Assembly: GCF_002836775.1 (NCBI RefSeq) | Contig: NZ_PJAQ01000068.1 | Span: 186,001-250,000 of the forward strand | Origin: Colwellia sp. 12G3 | Lineage (GTDB): Bacteria; Pseudomonadota; Gammaproteobacteria; Enterobacterales; Alteromonadaceae | Length of the DNA stretch: 64,000 nt | Direction of reading: 5' to 3' | In this document: positions 33,908-43,414 of the stretch, in pieces | Layout: each line of letters begins with the position of its first letter | Numbering within the stretch: position 1 is the first letter of the stretch | Made by a program: the position numbers and the translations under genes | Notes under the pieces: generated by a model | Database searches by the model: none | What the model saw: only the letters and a program-made list of their open reading frames with translations | Told to the model about the DNA's origin: nothing

Positions 33908-35379
33908 GAGCTTGCTCCTTGTGTTTCTTCAGTTACTGCCAGTATGCTTTCTGTTTTTATGTGGTCTAAATTAACAAGCCAAGACTTTTCCGGATTAGCC
34001 ATAACTATGCTAGTACCTCTGCCACTTCCAGCTCCCATAGGTAATAAACCTATTTTTAAATCATCTAAGGTATCACTGAGTGCTTGTTTTAAGGAGTGGG
34101 ATAATACCGTTCCTTTTTTGATATTTAACGTTAAGGTAAATTCAGGTTGGTATAAAAGTTCTTCACTGTATAAGGCGCCTTTTCTTACGCCTCCGGTAAA
34201 CCGATCTATGCTGTTGTGGTGGCGAATAGTGGTATCAACAAAACTAATATCACTATCATCAACATATAAGCTGCCCGCTAGGCTGTTTTCATGATCATTT
34301 TGGTCAGCAAAGCCTAATAAGTATTTTAACCCTTCGGGACGTGTTTCCCATTGTTCATGGCTTGCATGTTCCATCTCTTCTGCCCACATACCAGTTTTAC
34401 CTAATAAAGCCTCATGTCGGCGCCAATGGAAAGTAATACGGTGTGCTAATATTCCTTTGATACTGCTGCCACACAATACTGCTTTAGGTTCTGAAATTTC
34501 GGCTTGAGTTTTTCCAGCCTTGCTATGCCATTTTACTTTGGGTTCACTGTAAGTGATCATCGCAATGCTTTTATCTGCTTCACCTTTATTATATTTACCT
34601 AAAAGCTGCGAACCTGCTCCTGAACGCCAGTTATCAAGTGCTTTTAAAGGTAATGTTGCAAATACATTTTGCTCTGCAATAAAATTAATATTATTCTTTT
34701 CAGGGATGTTTTCCCGTAATGCATGGCTTTGCATTTTATGAGATGCGCTAATAACGTCGCTTAAGTTAATGACTTCGGTATTACTTGCAACAACTGTTAA
34801 TTTCCCTAATCCATTTCGGGTATTTGCACCTAATGCAAACAACGGGTTTTGCCAACAATTTAATAGGTCATCCCATTCTTTGGAGATTGTGTCATTTGCC
34901 AACCTGTCATCATAAAACTTTATGTCAATGCAGAAACGTATACCTGCCGGTAACAAAATCTGGTCAAATTTACCCGTATTTTTAGCTACGCCTCTGTCGT
35001 TAATGCTCACTCGTTCTCGGTGATGAGGCCTAGCCTGCACTAACATACTTAATAAGCTGTCTTGGTTGATTGCTTCAGGGGTTAATAAGCCTTGAACTGG
35101 TTTGTTTTTACTGTTGTGCAATACACCGTCGCTTATCGTTAACGTTGATGATTGGCTTTCTTTACCTGTATATCCAAACCAGTTATCAATGCTATTTTCA
35201 CTTAAAACCTCTTTTGCTAAGTGTTTCCATACTCCAGCAATACTAGTTGCAGGCACATAAGGTAAATTGTTGGCATCTCTTGCAAGTTGGCTATCAAAAC
35301 CTACTTCTCGGTTACCGGTATTTATGGCCATAGGGCTTTGCGTTTCAATGATTAAACGCGTTAAATAAACTTTACCCAT
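33904..35379 (-). CDS. Double-domain Csm3/Cas7-like RAMP protein
   Basis: 491 aa from the ATG at 35379 (MGKVYLTRLIIE), with GGGAG 8 nt upstream; the ATG at 35412 lacks a ribosome site. It has two Cas7-like halves: the first with YVPATSIAGVWKHLAKE, DRVGVAK-type RERVSINDRGVAKNTG and LGANTRNGLGKL, the second with CGSSIKGILAHRI, NSIDRFTGGVRKGALYSEE and the glycine loop PMGAGSGRGTSIV. Fused Cas7 proteins build the backbone of III-D and III-E type complexes (family knowledge). Backbone Asp residues in such loops cut target RNA every 6 nt; which one acts here is not clear. Confidence 0.83.
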   Translation of the reverse strand: MGKVYLTRLIIETQSPMAINTGNREVGFDSQLARDANNLPYVPATSIAGVWKHLAKEVLSENSIDNWFGYTGKESQSSTLTISDGVLHNSKNKPVQGLLTPEAINQDSLLSMLVQARPHHRERVSINDRGVAKNTGKFDQILLPAGIRFCIDIKFYDDRLANDTISKEWDDLLNCWQNPLFALGANTRNGLGKLTVVASNTEVINLSDVISASHKMQSHALRENIPEKNNINFIAEQNVFATLPLKALDNWRSGAGSQLLGKYNKGEADKSIAMITYSEPKVKWHSKAGKTQAEISEPKAVLCGSSIKGILAHRITFHWRRHEALLGKTGMWAEEMEHASHEQWETRPEGLKYLLGFADQNDHENSLAGSLYVDDSDISFVDTTIRHHNSIDRFTGGVRKGALYSEELLYQPEFTLTLNIKKGTVLSHSLKQALSDTLDDLKIGLLPMGAGSGRGTSIVMANPEKSWLVNLDHIKTESILAVTEETQGASS

Positions 35380-36961
35380 GTGCGTAACTCCCTTGTTCGC
35401 TGTTTTGCTCATTAACGTGATATTCTTTCGCTATTTTTTGTAATTGCTTAAAGTTAGATAGATCATATCGGCATAGCTGCTCTAATAATAAACGCATAGT
35501 GGCAATGTTTTGCTCTTGTAATAACATTTTTATTTCATCGGAAAAAGTAGTTTGCCCTGAGGTAGTTGCAAGCGTTATGCCCCAACCTAACTCATCATTT
35601 TTAGCCTTACAAATTGCTTGTTCACTATTAAAAACGCCTTGGTACCATTGAGGGTTATCAACACGGACTTCTTCACTTATTCTACGCCATTGTGTGGATG
35701 ACGGACCGGCTTCATTGCTATGTAATATGTGGTGATATTTTCGAGCACTTTGGTATAAGCTTATAATTGTGCTGATAAGTTTATTAACACTTTTCTGTAG
35801 GTCATCTGAATCTTGTTGTTTATTTACTTGTGATGATAACCATTGCACTAATGTACTATCGCTACTTGCATACTCTTGTGCAGGAGTTTGTATCCTTTCT
35901 AAAGGCAAAGGTGTAAATAAACCGCTACTACTTAATGTGTCTTTTAGCGACCATGAAGGGTTTACACTAACCCAGCCTAAACCATATTGTTGATTAATAC
36001 CTACGCCGCTAGTGCTGATGTCATTCAATACGCTTTGCTCTAGTTGCTGAGTTAATTTAAATGTTAAAACACTCCCCTTAGCAACCAACACTTGCTCGGT
36101 ATCTAATCCTTGTCGTTTTTGATTAAAGCGACTTACTTTGATACTTCGAATAAAGCTTTTTTCAGCAATTAATGTGGCGTTTTTTAATGCCGAATGAATA
36201 TTAGCCCCCGAAGGCGTTAATGTAGGTAAACCGGCGTCGTTAATAAATTCAGTATCACTTAGGCACCATAAAATAAGCTCATCTGGGTTGTTTGTAATTT
36301 TTGTTAATGATTGGGTTTCTACAAGGTTTAGCTCTACACGGCCAAATTCTGTATTGCGTGAGCGACCAATACGAATATTGCCATCAAGTAAGGTCTTAAT
36401 AGCAAGGCTTACTTCGTTATCACTATCATCAAGTTCAACCCACCCCGAAAACGTCTGACCTGCTTCAATAAAGCTGTAGGTAAACAATTTTGCATCTTCT
36501 GCGCTTCCCGTGGAACTACTTAAAGCAGTTTTAGTACTATTGCCCATTTCTATGTTCGCAATATAGCCATTACTGTTTACGAAACCATTTCGACATTGTT
36601 TGTATTGAATACTTTCATCTCGAATGAAATTAGCTGCACTGTGATTACTTAAAATAGCGTTATTGTATTTATTGTTGTTCGTAAGGTTTTCACTTTCTAC
36701 TTTAGAATAATTCCAACTAGCGGGTGTAGGTAAAGCAATTTCATTATTAACTACCGGATAACAAGGGCTAAACTTTACTTGCCCACTATGAAATACTCGC
36801 CAACTTTGATCTACTGAGAATTGAGGGTAAAACTTAGCCGCAAAAGCCCCTAAAATGGAACTGCCAGGGATATAATCTAAACACTCATGGTTATTCGTTG
36901 TTCCATTATTTTGACTGACAATAATGGGATCAATTGTGGTTAAGGTATAATATATACGCAT
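35372..36961 (-). CDS. csx10: Csx10-like Cas5-type RAMP protein
   Basis: 529 aa. It begins MRIYYTLTTIDPIIVSQ and has CLDYIPGSSILGAFAAKF, the pattern of Csx10 (TIGR02674), the Cas5-like protein that marks type III-D. Another RAMP glycine motif is IRIGRSRNTEFGRVEL around residue 200, and QQYGLGWVSVNP further on. It probably holds the 5' handle of crRNA beside Cas10 (family knowledge). It is separated by 2 bp from the single-domain RAMP gene upstream. Confidence 0.83.
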   Translation of the reverse strand: MRIYYTLTTIDPIIVSQNNGTTNNHECLDYIPGSSILGAFAAKFYPQFSVDQSWRVFHSGQVKFSPCYPVVNNEIALPTPASWNYSKVESENLTNNNKYNNAILSNHSAANFIRDESIQYKQCRNGFVNSNGYIANIEMGNSTKTALSSSTGSAEDAKLFTYSFIEAGQTFSGWVELDDSDNEVSLAIKTLLDGNIRIGRSRNTEFGRVELNLVETQSLTKITNNPDELILWCLSDTEFINDAGLPTLTPSGANIHSALKNATLIAEKSFIRSIKVSRFNQKRQGLDTEQVLVAKGSVLTFKLTQQLEQSVLNDISTSGVGINQQYGLGWVSVNPSWSLKDTLSSSGLFTPLPLERIQTPAQEYASSDSTLVQWLSSQVNKQQDSDDLQKSVNKLISTIISLYQSARKYHHILHSNEAGPSSTQWRRISEEVRVDNPQWYQGVFNSEQAICKAKNDELGWGITLATTSGQTTFSDEIKMLLQEQNIATMRLLLEQLCRYDLSNFKQLQKIAKEYHVNEQNSEQGSYAHG

Positions 36962-36963
36962 CT

Positions 36964-37590
36964 TTATAGCTCCTGCTTCACGTTAACAATTACTTTACCT
37001 AAACCTCGATGACGCTTAGCGCCTATTTCAGTAATAAAGCTGACAACCTGTTCTAACCACACATTTAGCTTTTCATTAACTAAACTCTTATTTTCTAAAT
37101 ATGCTACATGGCTTGTATTTAGTGCTATTTGTGCTGTTAATAACATTGGTACACAAACTTCTAAACTGCGTAAGCTCGTGTTTTTAGCTACACCTGTTTC
37201 GCCATTTATAGCTGTGGAGTAAGTTATTTTATAGAGTTGAGATTTAGCTTGAGGGTGTTGCGTTAAAAAATTAATTTCTTGCGACGATAAAACACCACTA
37301 CTTATTTGCAATAACCCTTGATTAGAGCTGCCATCTTTATTTTCATGGCCAAATAACAAGTCGACTAAAGTATTTTTATTCTCGACATCTGTACTTATAA
37401 CATCAGTAAACCAGTTGTTTTTTTCTGCACGTGTAAACGCATCTCGCAACAAGCCTTTAATGCTTTTACCGGGTAAATAAGGTAATTGCTGAGTATTTTT
37501 AAGCACTAGAGCATCGGCATAAGCCCCACCTTCTAATCCGGACCCGACATGCCAGTAGCTTTGAATATTAAATTCCATATTAAAAATCAT
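36964..37590 (-). CDS. Csm3-like Cas7 RAMP protein
   Basis: 208 aa, single-domain Cas7 size. Motifs: YWHVGSGLEGG, LPYLPGKSIKGLLRDAF, INGETGVAKNTSLRSLE (crRNA-contact thumb region) and the C-terminal glycine loop GAKRHRGLGKVIV. It should be a backbone subunit that cuts bound target RNA (family knowledge). Its ATG shares one base with the cas10 stop. Confidence 0.85.
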   Translation of the reverse strand: MIFNMEFNIQSYWHVGSGLEGGAYADALVLKNTQQLPYLPGKSIKGLLRDAFTRAEKNNWFTDVISTDVENKNTLVDLLFGHENKDGSSNQGLLQISSGVLSSQEINFLTQHPQAKSQLYKITYSTAINGETGVAKNTSLRSLEVCVPMLLTAQIALNTSHVAYLENKSLVNEKLNVWLEQVVSFITEIGAKRHRGLGKVIVNVKQEL

Positions 37591-39362
37591 TATGCTATTT
37601 CCTCAATATTGGTATTGCTAAGCTCTACTGTGTTAACTTCTGCAAAGTGATCAACTATTAACATATCGCTAATAACCGATTGTAATTGGGTAGGATCTTG
37701 ATTATTTATCGGCCAATACCATTTTTCAAAATTGTTATTACCACTTGAACGTCCTGATAACCTCCTTAACTGCTCCTCTTGCTGTTGACTTAACTTAACA
37801 TCGCCAAGATTTACCGCACGGTCATAAATTCTATCTGCTTCAACTTTGTTACCCAAGGCAAGTGCTGTTGCCATTTGTCTCCATTTAGTCATTGAAATAG
37901 GAGATTTTGGTTCATTAGATAAATTTATGCATCGTAATAAGTTGTCTATACTTTGATGATTATCATTTTCATCCACTACATAGGCGTTAACGCCTAGACT
38001 TAGTACTTGTTCGTTGTCTTTATCTTTTACATTAAAGCGCTGACTTTGAGTACAGAGTGTTTCGATGTCACTAGACACCGAGTTAGACAACCTAAAGAAG
38101 GCTAACGCTGCAGGACCAATGTTTTCGTCAATTGTTTTGGTTAACTTCTTAGCTTTAGCACATAAGCCTTCCACTAAGTGATGGCTATGGATAAAAGGGT
38201 GATTTGCTTTATGGTATAAAATACCTCCACTTGCCGTTAAGTAGGGCTTAATTTTTTCTGCATTAACTAAGTGCTCTTTATACAGTCCCACTAATGCTTT
38301 TTGAGAAGACTCTTTAAAGGCTTTACAAAAGATAGTGCTATATTTTAAAGCTAAATCAGCACGACACAGTAGGGTTACATCATCGCCCCCTAGTACAAGG
38401 GGACGCATAGGTAAGTAAACTTTACTGCTATTTGGTAATTGGTAATTGGCAACATTATAGATTGCTAGTGTTGCTTGTTGCGCGGCCTGTTGCGTTGCGG
38501 TAGAAAGTGCTTCGGAAAACTGACGAAATGCATTACAAAATTGGTCGTCAGTTGCCTTTTTTAATGTACTTTGCAGCGCTCGTAATAAAAGCCCTAAGCC
38601 ATTACCATCTATATGAATAAGCGCCATGTCTTTAATGGCTTCTTTATCTGATTTTTTAATAGCATTTTTAGCTAAAAATTGAAAATTATTTTCTAGATCA
38701 ACAGGGTAATAAACGTTACGAGGTTCACCTTTATTACTTTTAAGCGATGGTGGTGTAAATTTGTCTTGTAGTGCAGAACCTTCTTTCATCCCTAAGTTAC
38801 GATAAGCCTGCCGATGTAAATTGGTGTCTAAATCTAAACATTGTTTATCTTCAGGGCTTTCATGCTTAGCCTGAGAAGATATTGGCGTAGCCGCTTCCCC
38901 CGTTCGAGTAGAGCGTTCAGCTATACTAGTAGCAATAGGAAACTTAACGGTTGGTGTATTCCTGTCTGCCGCAAGTTGTTTATGGCCTTTTTGAATAGCT
39001 TTTTGTAATGTATCAGCTGAAACTAAAGCATCTGTAAACTCGAGTGTTGGAAACATTTGCTGCAATGCTAATGTCCATAGGTTTCTTAACTTAACTAAAG
39101 GTAACTTATCTTTGCTGTAACAATAAAATGCCCCCCCTTTACAGCGTATAAAGCGAATAGTGTTATCGCTTATTTCACTCTTATGACTCACTAAGTCAGA
39201 GGTTAACTGAGCGCTGTGTAGTACCTTAGATAACAAACTTTCTTTGTTGTCGTCTATAAGTAAGTCTAATCGCTCACTAGTGGCAATGATGTCCTTTACT
39301 TTCCCTGTTTTAAATAGATAGTGCTGAATAGATTTTGCTTCAAATAAATAGCTGTAAACCAT
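37590..39362 (-). CDS. cas10: Cas10 with GGDD cyclase site, lacking an HD domain
   Basis: 590 aa from the ATG at 39362 (MVYSYLFEAKSIQHYLF), with AAGGA 7 nt upstream; the 39398 start has no ribosome site. The first palm domain starts at the N-terminus. The second has MALIHIDGNGLGLLL and LVLGGDDVTLLC, where GGDD is the nucleotidyl-cyclase site making cyclic oligoadenylate (family knowledge). The usual N-terminal HD nuclease (~100-200 residues with a His-Asp pair) is missing, so DNA cleavage by Cas10 itself is not expected. A C-terminal helical domain with LRRLSGRSSGNNNFEKWYW follows. It is the first gene of the cas operon. Confidence 0.88.
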   Translation of the reverse strand: MVYSYLFEAKSIQHYLFKTGKVKDIIATSERLDLLIDDNKESLLSKVLHSAQLTSDLVSHKSEISDNTIRFIRCKGGAFYCYSKDKLPLVKLRNLWTLALQQMFPTLEFTDALVSADTLQKAIQKGHKQLAADRNTPTVKFPIATSIAERSTRTGEAATPISSQAKHESPEDKQCLDLDTNLHRQAYRNLGMKEGSALQDKFTPPSLKSNKGEPRNVYYPVDLENNFQFLAKNAIKKSDKEAIKDMALIHIDGNGLGLLLRALQSTLKKATDDQFCNAFRQFSEALSTATQQAAQQATLAIYNVANYQLPNSSKVYLPMRPLVLGGDDVTLLCRADLALKYSTIFCKAFKESSQKALVGLYKEHLVNAEKIKPYLTASGGILYHKANHPFIHSHHLVEGLCAKAKKLTKTIDENIGPAALAFFRLSNSVSSDIETLCTQSQRFNVKDKDNEQVLSLGVNAYVVDENDNHQSIDNLLRCINLSNEPKSPISMTKWRQMATALALGNKVEADRIYDRAVNLGDVKLSQQQEEQLRRLSGRSSGNNNFEKWYWPINNQDPTQLQSVISDMLIVDHFAEVNTVELSNTNIEEIA

Positions 39363-39666
39363 TAGAATTCCTTTTACTGTTGTTTTAATTTTGATCATTT
39401 AGCACTTTAAAATGCAATTTATTTAAATAGTAGAAACATATTATTATGTGACCCTAATTTTCATTTTGTAGCTTCTTGTTACGAACAAAAAATATTATTT
39501 TCCTCGTATTTGCGTATGATTGAACTCGTTGACGTGCTTTAATTCTGACTTTTACTCTCTTCATCATACTTCCAAATATAAGACTATATGTAAATGATTT
39601 TATTGTATTATTTATGTTACAAAATTCACCTTCAATTAATGATGATGTATGGGAAGTCCAGTATAT
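39363..39666. other. Promoter region of the type III cas operon
   Basis: About 300 bp of AT-rich sequence between the LRAT gene stop and the cas10 start, both minus strand. No copy of the 16-bp palindrome was seen here. A small dyad, TTGTTACGAACAA, occurs near 39477-39489. No gene or terminator is convincing. Confidence 0.5.
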
Positions 39667-40368
39667 TTAATCAAACCAGGAAGCTATTGCATTAAAAGCA
39701 CTACCAACAACTTTAAATGGTGCTTCTACAATATCAATAGCGGTATCAACTGTACCTTCAACAAGGGTGGTAACTGCATCGACTATTTCACCTTCAGATA
39801 GTTTTTCATAAGTATCTCCGACAGTTTTACTTACCCCTATTACACCAGCCTCTAAAGGTTTTGCTAACAGGTCTCCTGGCGTACCAATGACTGTATTTAT
39901 GCTGTCAGGTAATCCTACGTACTCGCCAACAGCTTTAGCTCCTGTAGATACTATTGCGATAGTCCCAACGGTACTTTTAGCAAATTCAGCTGCCGTTGAA
40001 CCGAACACTCCGTTTCTAGCCGCAACATGAGTAATGAGATGAGCTGCATTACTCACTTGATTTGAAGTATGGATTTTATCAAGACAATAATTAACAAACT
40101 GCTCACAATTTTTAAAGAGTACATGATATCCAGTGGTTCCTAGCTCTTCCTTTGCAGTTTCAATTGCACATATAGGATTACTTGCGGAACGTTTTATCCG
40201 CACTTCCTTCCCACCTGAAAAAGAATGAACACTTGTTTTTAAAATTTCTGAGTATTGGCCCGTTAAATGAATTACATCACCTTGGCCCATATACAAACCG
40301 TGATGCTCAGTAACACCTAAAATATCGATATTCGTTACAAGGTGATCACCCGTTTTAAATACAGTCAT
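39667..40368 (-). CDS. LRAT/NlpC-P60-like domain protein with hydrophobic C-terminus
   Basis: 233 aa from the ATG at 40368 (MTVFKTGDHLVTN), with GGAGAA upstream; the frame continues to 40527 but without start signals. The N-terminal domain matches LRAT-type thiol acyltransferases/hydrolases: GDHL, VTEHHGLYMG (catalytic His) and FKNCEQFVNYCL (catalytic Cys in an NCEHF-like box). The last ~110 residues are Val/Ala/Gly/Ile-rich with repeated amphipathic segments, probably membrane-associating. Such proteins act on acyl chains or membranes (family knowledge). The link to the CRISPR locus is its position upstream of cas10 and the shared palindrome 71 bp before its start. Confidence 0.78.
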   Translation of the reverse strand: MTVFKTGDHLVTNIDILGVTEHHGLYMGQGDVIHLTGQYSEILKTSVHSFSGGKEVRIKRSASNPICAIETAKEELGTTGYHVLFKNCEQFVNYCLDKIHTSNQVSNAAHLITHVAARNGVFGSTAAEFAKSTVGTIAIVSTGAKAVGEYVGLPDSINTVIGTPGDLLAKPLEAGVIGVSKTVGDTYEKLSEGEIVDAVTTLVEGTVDTAIDIVEAPFKVVGSAFNAIASWFD

Positions 40369-40688
40369 AATTTTCTCCAAACACATTAAATAAGTTACTA
40401 ACGTGATTGAATATATAATGAATAAATGACTGAATAGATTTAACAAGCTTGTGAATGAGATGAAACACCGAAACTGTTCATATGAGAGACTGTTGATGTT
40501 TGTTTTAATTTTATACGTAAAAATCACACCGTATAATTTACTTCGCTAAAAGCCAACATTAGGTGATTAACATGCTCTATTGATGATTAATGCTAGCTGA
40601 GAGTTCTAGTCAATATTTACTACAATTACCAATACAATTTATTCTCGATGTAATATAGTTATAATTCCATTAATGAAATCCGTTTTCT
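40369..40688. other. Divergent intergenic region with palindrome copy 8
   Basis: 320 bp between the LRAT gene and the HTH/M15-like gene. It contains palindrome copy 8 (40440-40455) and a TATAAT at 40660-40665 that could be the -10 box of the plus-strand gene; its -35 is poor. No gene was found. Confidence 0.55.
40440..40455. promoter_or_regulatory. Palindrome copy 8 (putative operator)
   Basis: TTAACAAGCTTGTGAA, identical to copy 4 and one mismatch from perfect. It lies 71 bp upstream of the LRAT gene start and is the last copy seen in the window. Confidence 0.6.
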
Positions 40689-41387
40689 ATGCAACAAGAA
40701 CTATTATTTTCCTCTAAAGAATTTAAACAACTTCTAGGTGTTTCAGATTGTGAGCTGATGCATATGCGAGTCTCTGGTGGGTTGAAGTTTATAAAAGAAG
40801 GACGTGCCTTTTTATATAAACTTCATGATAAAAAATTATTACTAAAACACCCTTTAGCTAATCAATTAATTAATTGGTATCAGGAAATGCACGCCATAAA
40901 CCTAGACAACTCCCCTAAAGAAAGTGAATCCATCAATTCAGCTTTATTGATGATAGAAACTGTTTTACTACCCATCAAGAAAAAGTTTGGCGATATTAAT
41001 ATCACATATGGCTTTGTTTCATCTGAACTCAATAAGTATATTCAGAAGAATAGTTCATCAGGTACATATCCCTCAATTGATCAACATGCGGCTTCTGAAT
41101 TAAACAATGCTGAGAATAAAATATGCAAAAGGCATGGCTTAGCTTGTGATTTCACTGTTAGTGGTTATGAAAAAAAAATGGATATTGTCATGCAATTTAT
41201 AGTGAATAATTTAGATTTTGATAAAATTTACTATTATGGTGAGAGTAAACCAATACATGTAAGCGTTGGAGAAAACGCTGAAAAGCACTTACAAATAATG
41301 AATGTGAGTGATAAAGGTCGACGTATTCCCGGAAAAAAGGCTTTTGGTAATAAAGCTAAAGCATTAGCAGAAGAGCAAATAAAATGA
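40689..41387 (+). CDS. HTH plus M15-peptidase-like protein, partner of the Dnd-type methyltransferase
   Basis: 232 aa. Residues about 8-48 (SKEFKQLLGVSDCELMHMRV, then FIKEGRAFLYKL) look like a small HTH of the excisionase/MerR sort. The middle contains FGDINITYGFVSSELNKYI, DQHAASELN and HGLACDFTV, spaced like the zinc-binding His/Asp residues of M15 peptidase folds, although loss of catalysis is possible. It overlaps the methyltransferase gene by 4 bp (ATGA), so the two are made together. A role in phosphorothioation-linked defence is inference from that partner. Confidence 0.55.
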   Translation: MQQELLFSSKEFKQLLGVSDCELMHMRVSGGLKFIKEGRAFLYKLHDKKLLLKHPLANQLINWYQEMHAINLDNSPKESESINSALLMIETVLLPIKKKFGDINITYGFVSSELNKYIQKNSSSGTYPSIDQHAASELNNAENKICKRHGLACDFTVSGYEKKMDIVMQFIVNNLDFDKIYYYGESKPIHVSVGENAEKHLQIMNVSDKGRRIPGKKAFGNKAKALAEEQIK

Positions 41388-43414
41388 ATGCTGAGCAGTT
41401 TAAAGAACTAGTTAACTCACTTACTGTAGGTAAAAAGCTTCCAGATTCCATTTACTTTCATAAAGATGCTTTTACCGATGTACCTGAAGTACTGTCGAAA
41501 TTTATCAAAATTGTGGCAAAAGCTTTAAAAGTTGATGACGACAACTGGAATCTAATCAAAGTCTTTAGGAAAGATTTTCGTTTATCTCTCCTCAATTACC
41601 CAATGTTTATTGAAGACTCATATCCAGCTCTTGAGCAAAGTGTGAATATCGATTTAACAAAGCTATCCCATCGAATTACAAACTACTCAAAACAAGAAAA
41701 CCCTCCGATCCTTCATCGAAAAGAAACAATGATCCCAAAAAGCCATATGTCATATGAGCACTTTTGTATGATCACCCAAGAGGGAGAGGCTATTGGCCTT
41801 TATGAAAATAGTCGGATGATTGGTTTTAAAAACTCATGGGAACGATTAATTGAAAAGCATGGTTATGAGTTAGTAGATGGTCGCCTCTTTAGAAGTTCTG
41901 CCGTTAGTAAAGTGGCAGATAATGATAAAGAAATTGATAGGCATAAAACGGCTATAGTTCGGCATGAATTATCAGCCCCTATGAAAACCTTGGCAAAAAA
42001 TGGCTTTTTGTCAGGTCAATATTCAATATTTGATTATGGCTGTGGTAGAGGCGATGATCTTCGAGAACTGGAAGCTCACGGCCTAGATGTGCTTGGTTGG
42101 GATCCAAATTTTCGACCAGATTCAGAAATAGTTAATTCTGAAATTGTAAATATTGGCTTTGTGATTAATGTTATTGAAGATCAAGATGAAAGAATTAGTG
42201 CTGTATTAGGTGCATGGGAAGCAACAGGTAAATTATTAGTCATTTCTGCAATGCTAGCTAATGAAAGCTACTTAGCTCAATTCAAACCATACAAAGACGG
42301 TGTTATTACCTCGAGAAATACCTTCCAAAAGTACTTCTCGCAAGCTGAATTAAAGTCCTATATTGAAAGAACGCTTGATGATGAGCCTATAGCCATATCT
42401 CCAGGCATATTTTATGTATTTAAAGATAAGGTTCTAGAGCAGCACTTTCTTCAAAATAGACATAAACGAAGTTACCAATGGAAACAACTAACCGAACCTA
42501 AGCCCGTTAGTGAAGATCAGGCCAGAATACTCTTTACAAAGCACCAAGAACTCCTAGAATCTTTTTGGCTTAGTTGTTTAGCTTATGGGCGTGTTCCAGC
42601 TAATGAGGAGTTCAACAAAAGCGAAGAAATTAAAGATATCATTGGGTCCAATAAAAAGGCGCTTAAATTAGTAACTGATTGGTTTGGGCAAGAAGAATTA
42701 GACCTTGCTGCAAATATGAGAAAAGAAGACTTACTTATCTATTTCGCATTAGGGATGTTCGAAGGAAGAAAAGCCTATACTCACCTAGCAGACGACTTGA
42801 AAAGAGATATTAAAGCATTTTTTGATACACACAAGGTTGCTTTATACCAAGCGAAAGATCTTTTGTATGATATTGCCAATATAGAAAAGATTACTAGCGA
42901 ATGTATTAAAGCAAAAGAGGAATTACCTGCTTCTAAACTCGCTTTAGAAAACGGGCAGCCGCACTCTCTTACATTACATAAAAACTTTATTGATGAGCTA
43001 TCACCTCTACTCAGAGTATATGTTTATTCTGCATTGCAACTTTATGGTGAGCTTGATGAGATTCAACTTGTTAAAATACATATAACATCGGGCAAAGTAA
43101 CTTTATTAGGATATGAAGGTTTTGATGATTCACCGTTACCCCAGCTCAAAGAGCGTGTAAAAATAAAAATGGCTGAGCAAGATGTCGACTTTTTTGATTA
43201 CGTTAATGAGAGTAAACGCCCTATTTTACTAAATAAAATTGAATACATTGATGGGAGTTTTGAAGATTATAAAAAACAAAAGACATTTAATAAGCGGCTG
43301 AACAAGGAGTTAACTAAACTAGAAGTTAGTCAACTTAATTTCACAAGACTACAGCTTAGTAATATTTTAATGTCTAGCTTAGAGATAAGAGGATATAAAT
43401 TTTATAAAACTTAA
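41384..43414 (+). CDS. DNA phosphorothioation-associated putative methyltransferase (TIGR04096-type)
   Basis: 676 aa. The central domain has IVRHELSAPMKTL followed by the SAM-binding motif IFDYGCGRGDDLRELEAHG and the acidic-end GWDPNFRP, the recognisable core of the TIGR04096 family found beside dnd genes (family knowledge). The long flanking N- and C-terminal regions are not assigned. The usual dnd partners are not next to it; DGQHR and DndC/PAPS-reductase-like genes lie 8-20 kb to the right. The substrate is unknown. Confidence 0.8.
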   Translation: MNAEQFKELVNSLTVGKKLPDSIYFHKDAFTDVPEVLSKFIKIVAKALKVDDDNWNLIKVFRKDFRLSLLNYPMFIEDSYPALEQSVNIDLTKLSHRITNYSKQENPPILHRKETMIPKSHMSYEHFCMITQEGEAIGLYENSRMIGFKNSWERLIEKHGYELVDGRLFRSSAVSKVADNDKEIDRHKTAIVRHELSAPMKTLAKNGFLSGQYSIFDYGCGRGDDLRELEAHGLDVLGWDPNFRPDSEIVNSEIVNIGFVINVIEDQDERISAVLGAWEATGKLLVISAMLANESYLAQFKPYKDGVITSRNTFQKYFSQAELKSYIERTLDDEPIAISPGIFYVFKDKVLEQHFLQNRHKRSYQWKQLTEPKPVSEDQARILFTKHQELLESFWLSCLAYGRVPANEEFNKSEEIKDIIGSNKKALKLVTDWFGQEELDLAANMRKEDLLIYFALGMFEGRKAYTHLADDLKRDIKAFFDTHKVALYQAKDLLYDIANIEKITSECIKAKEELPASKLALENGQPHSLTLHKNFIDELSPLLRVYVYSALQLYGELDEIQLVKIHITSGKVTLLGYEGFDDSPLPQLKERVKIKMAEQDVDFFDYVNESKRPILLNKIEYIDGSFEDYKKQKTFNKRLNKELTKLEVSQLNFTRLQLSNILMSSLEIRGYKFYKT

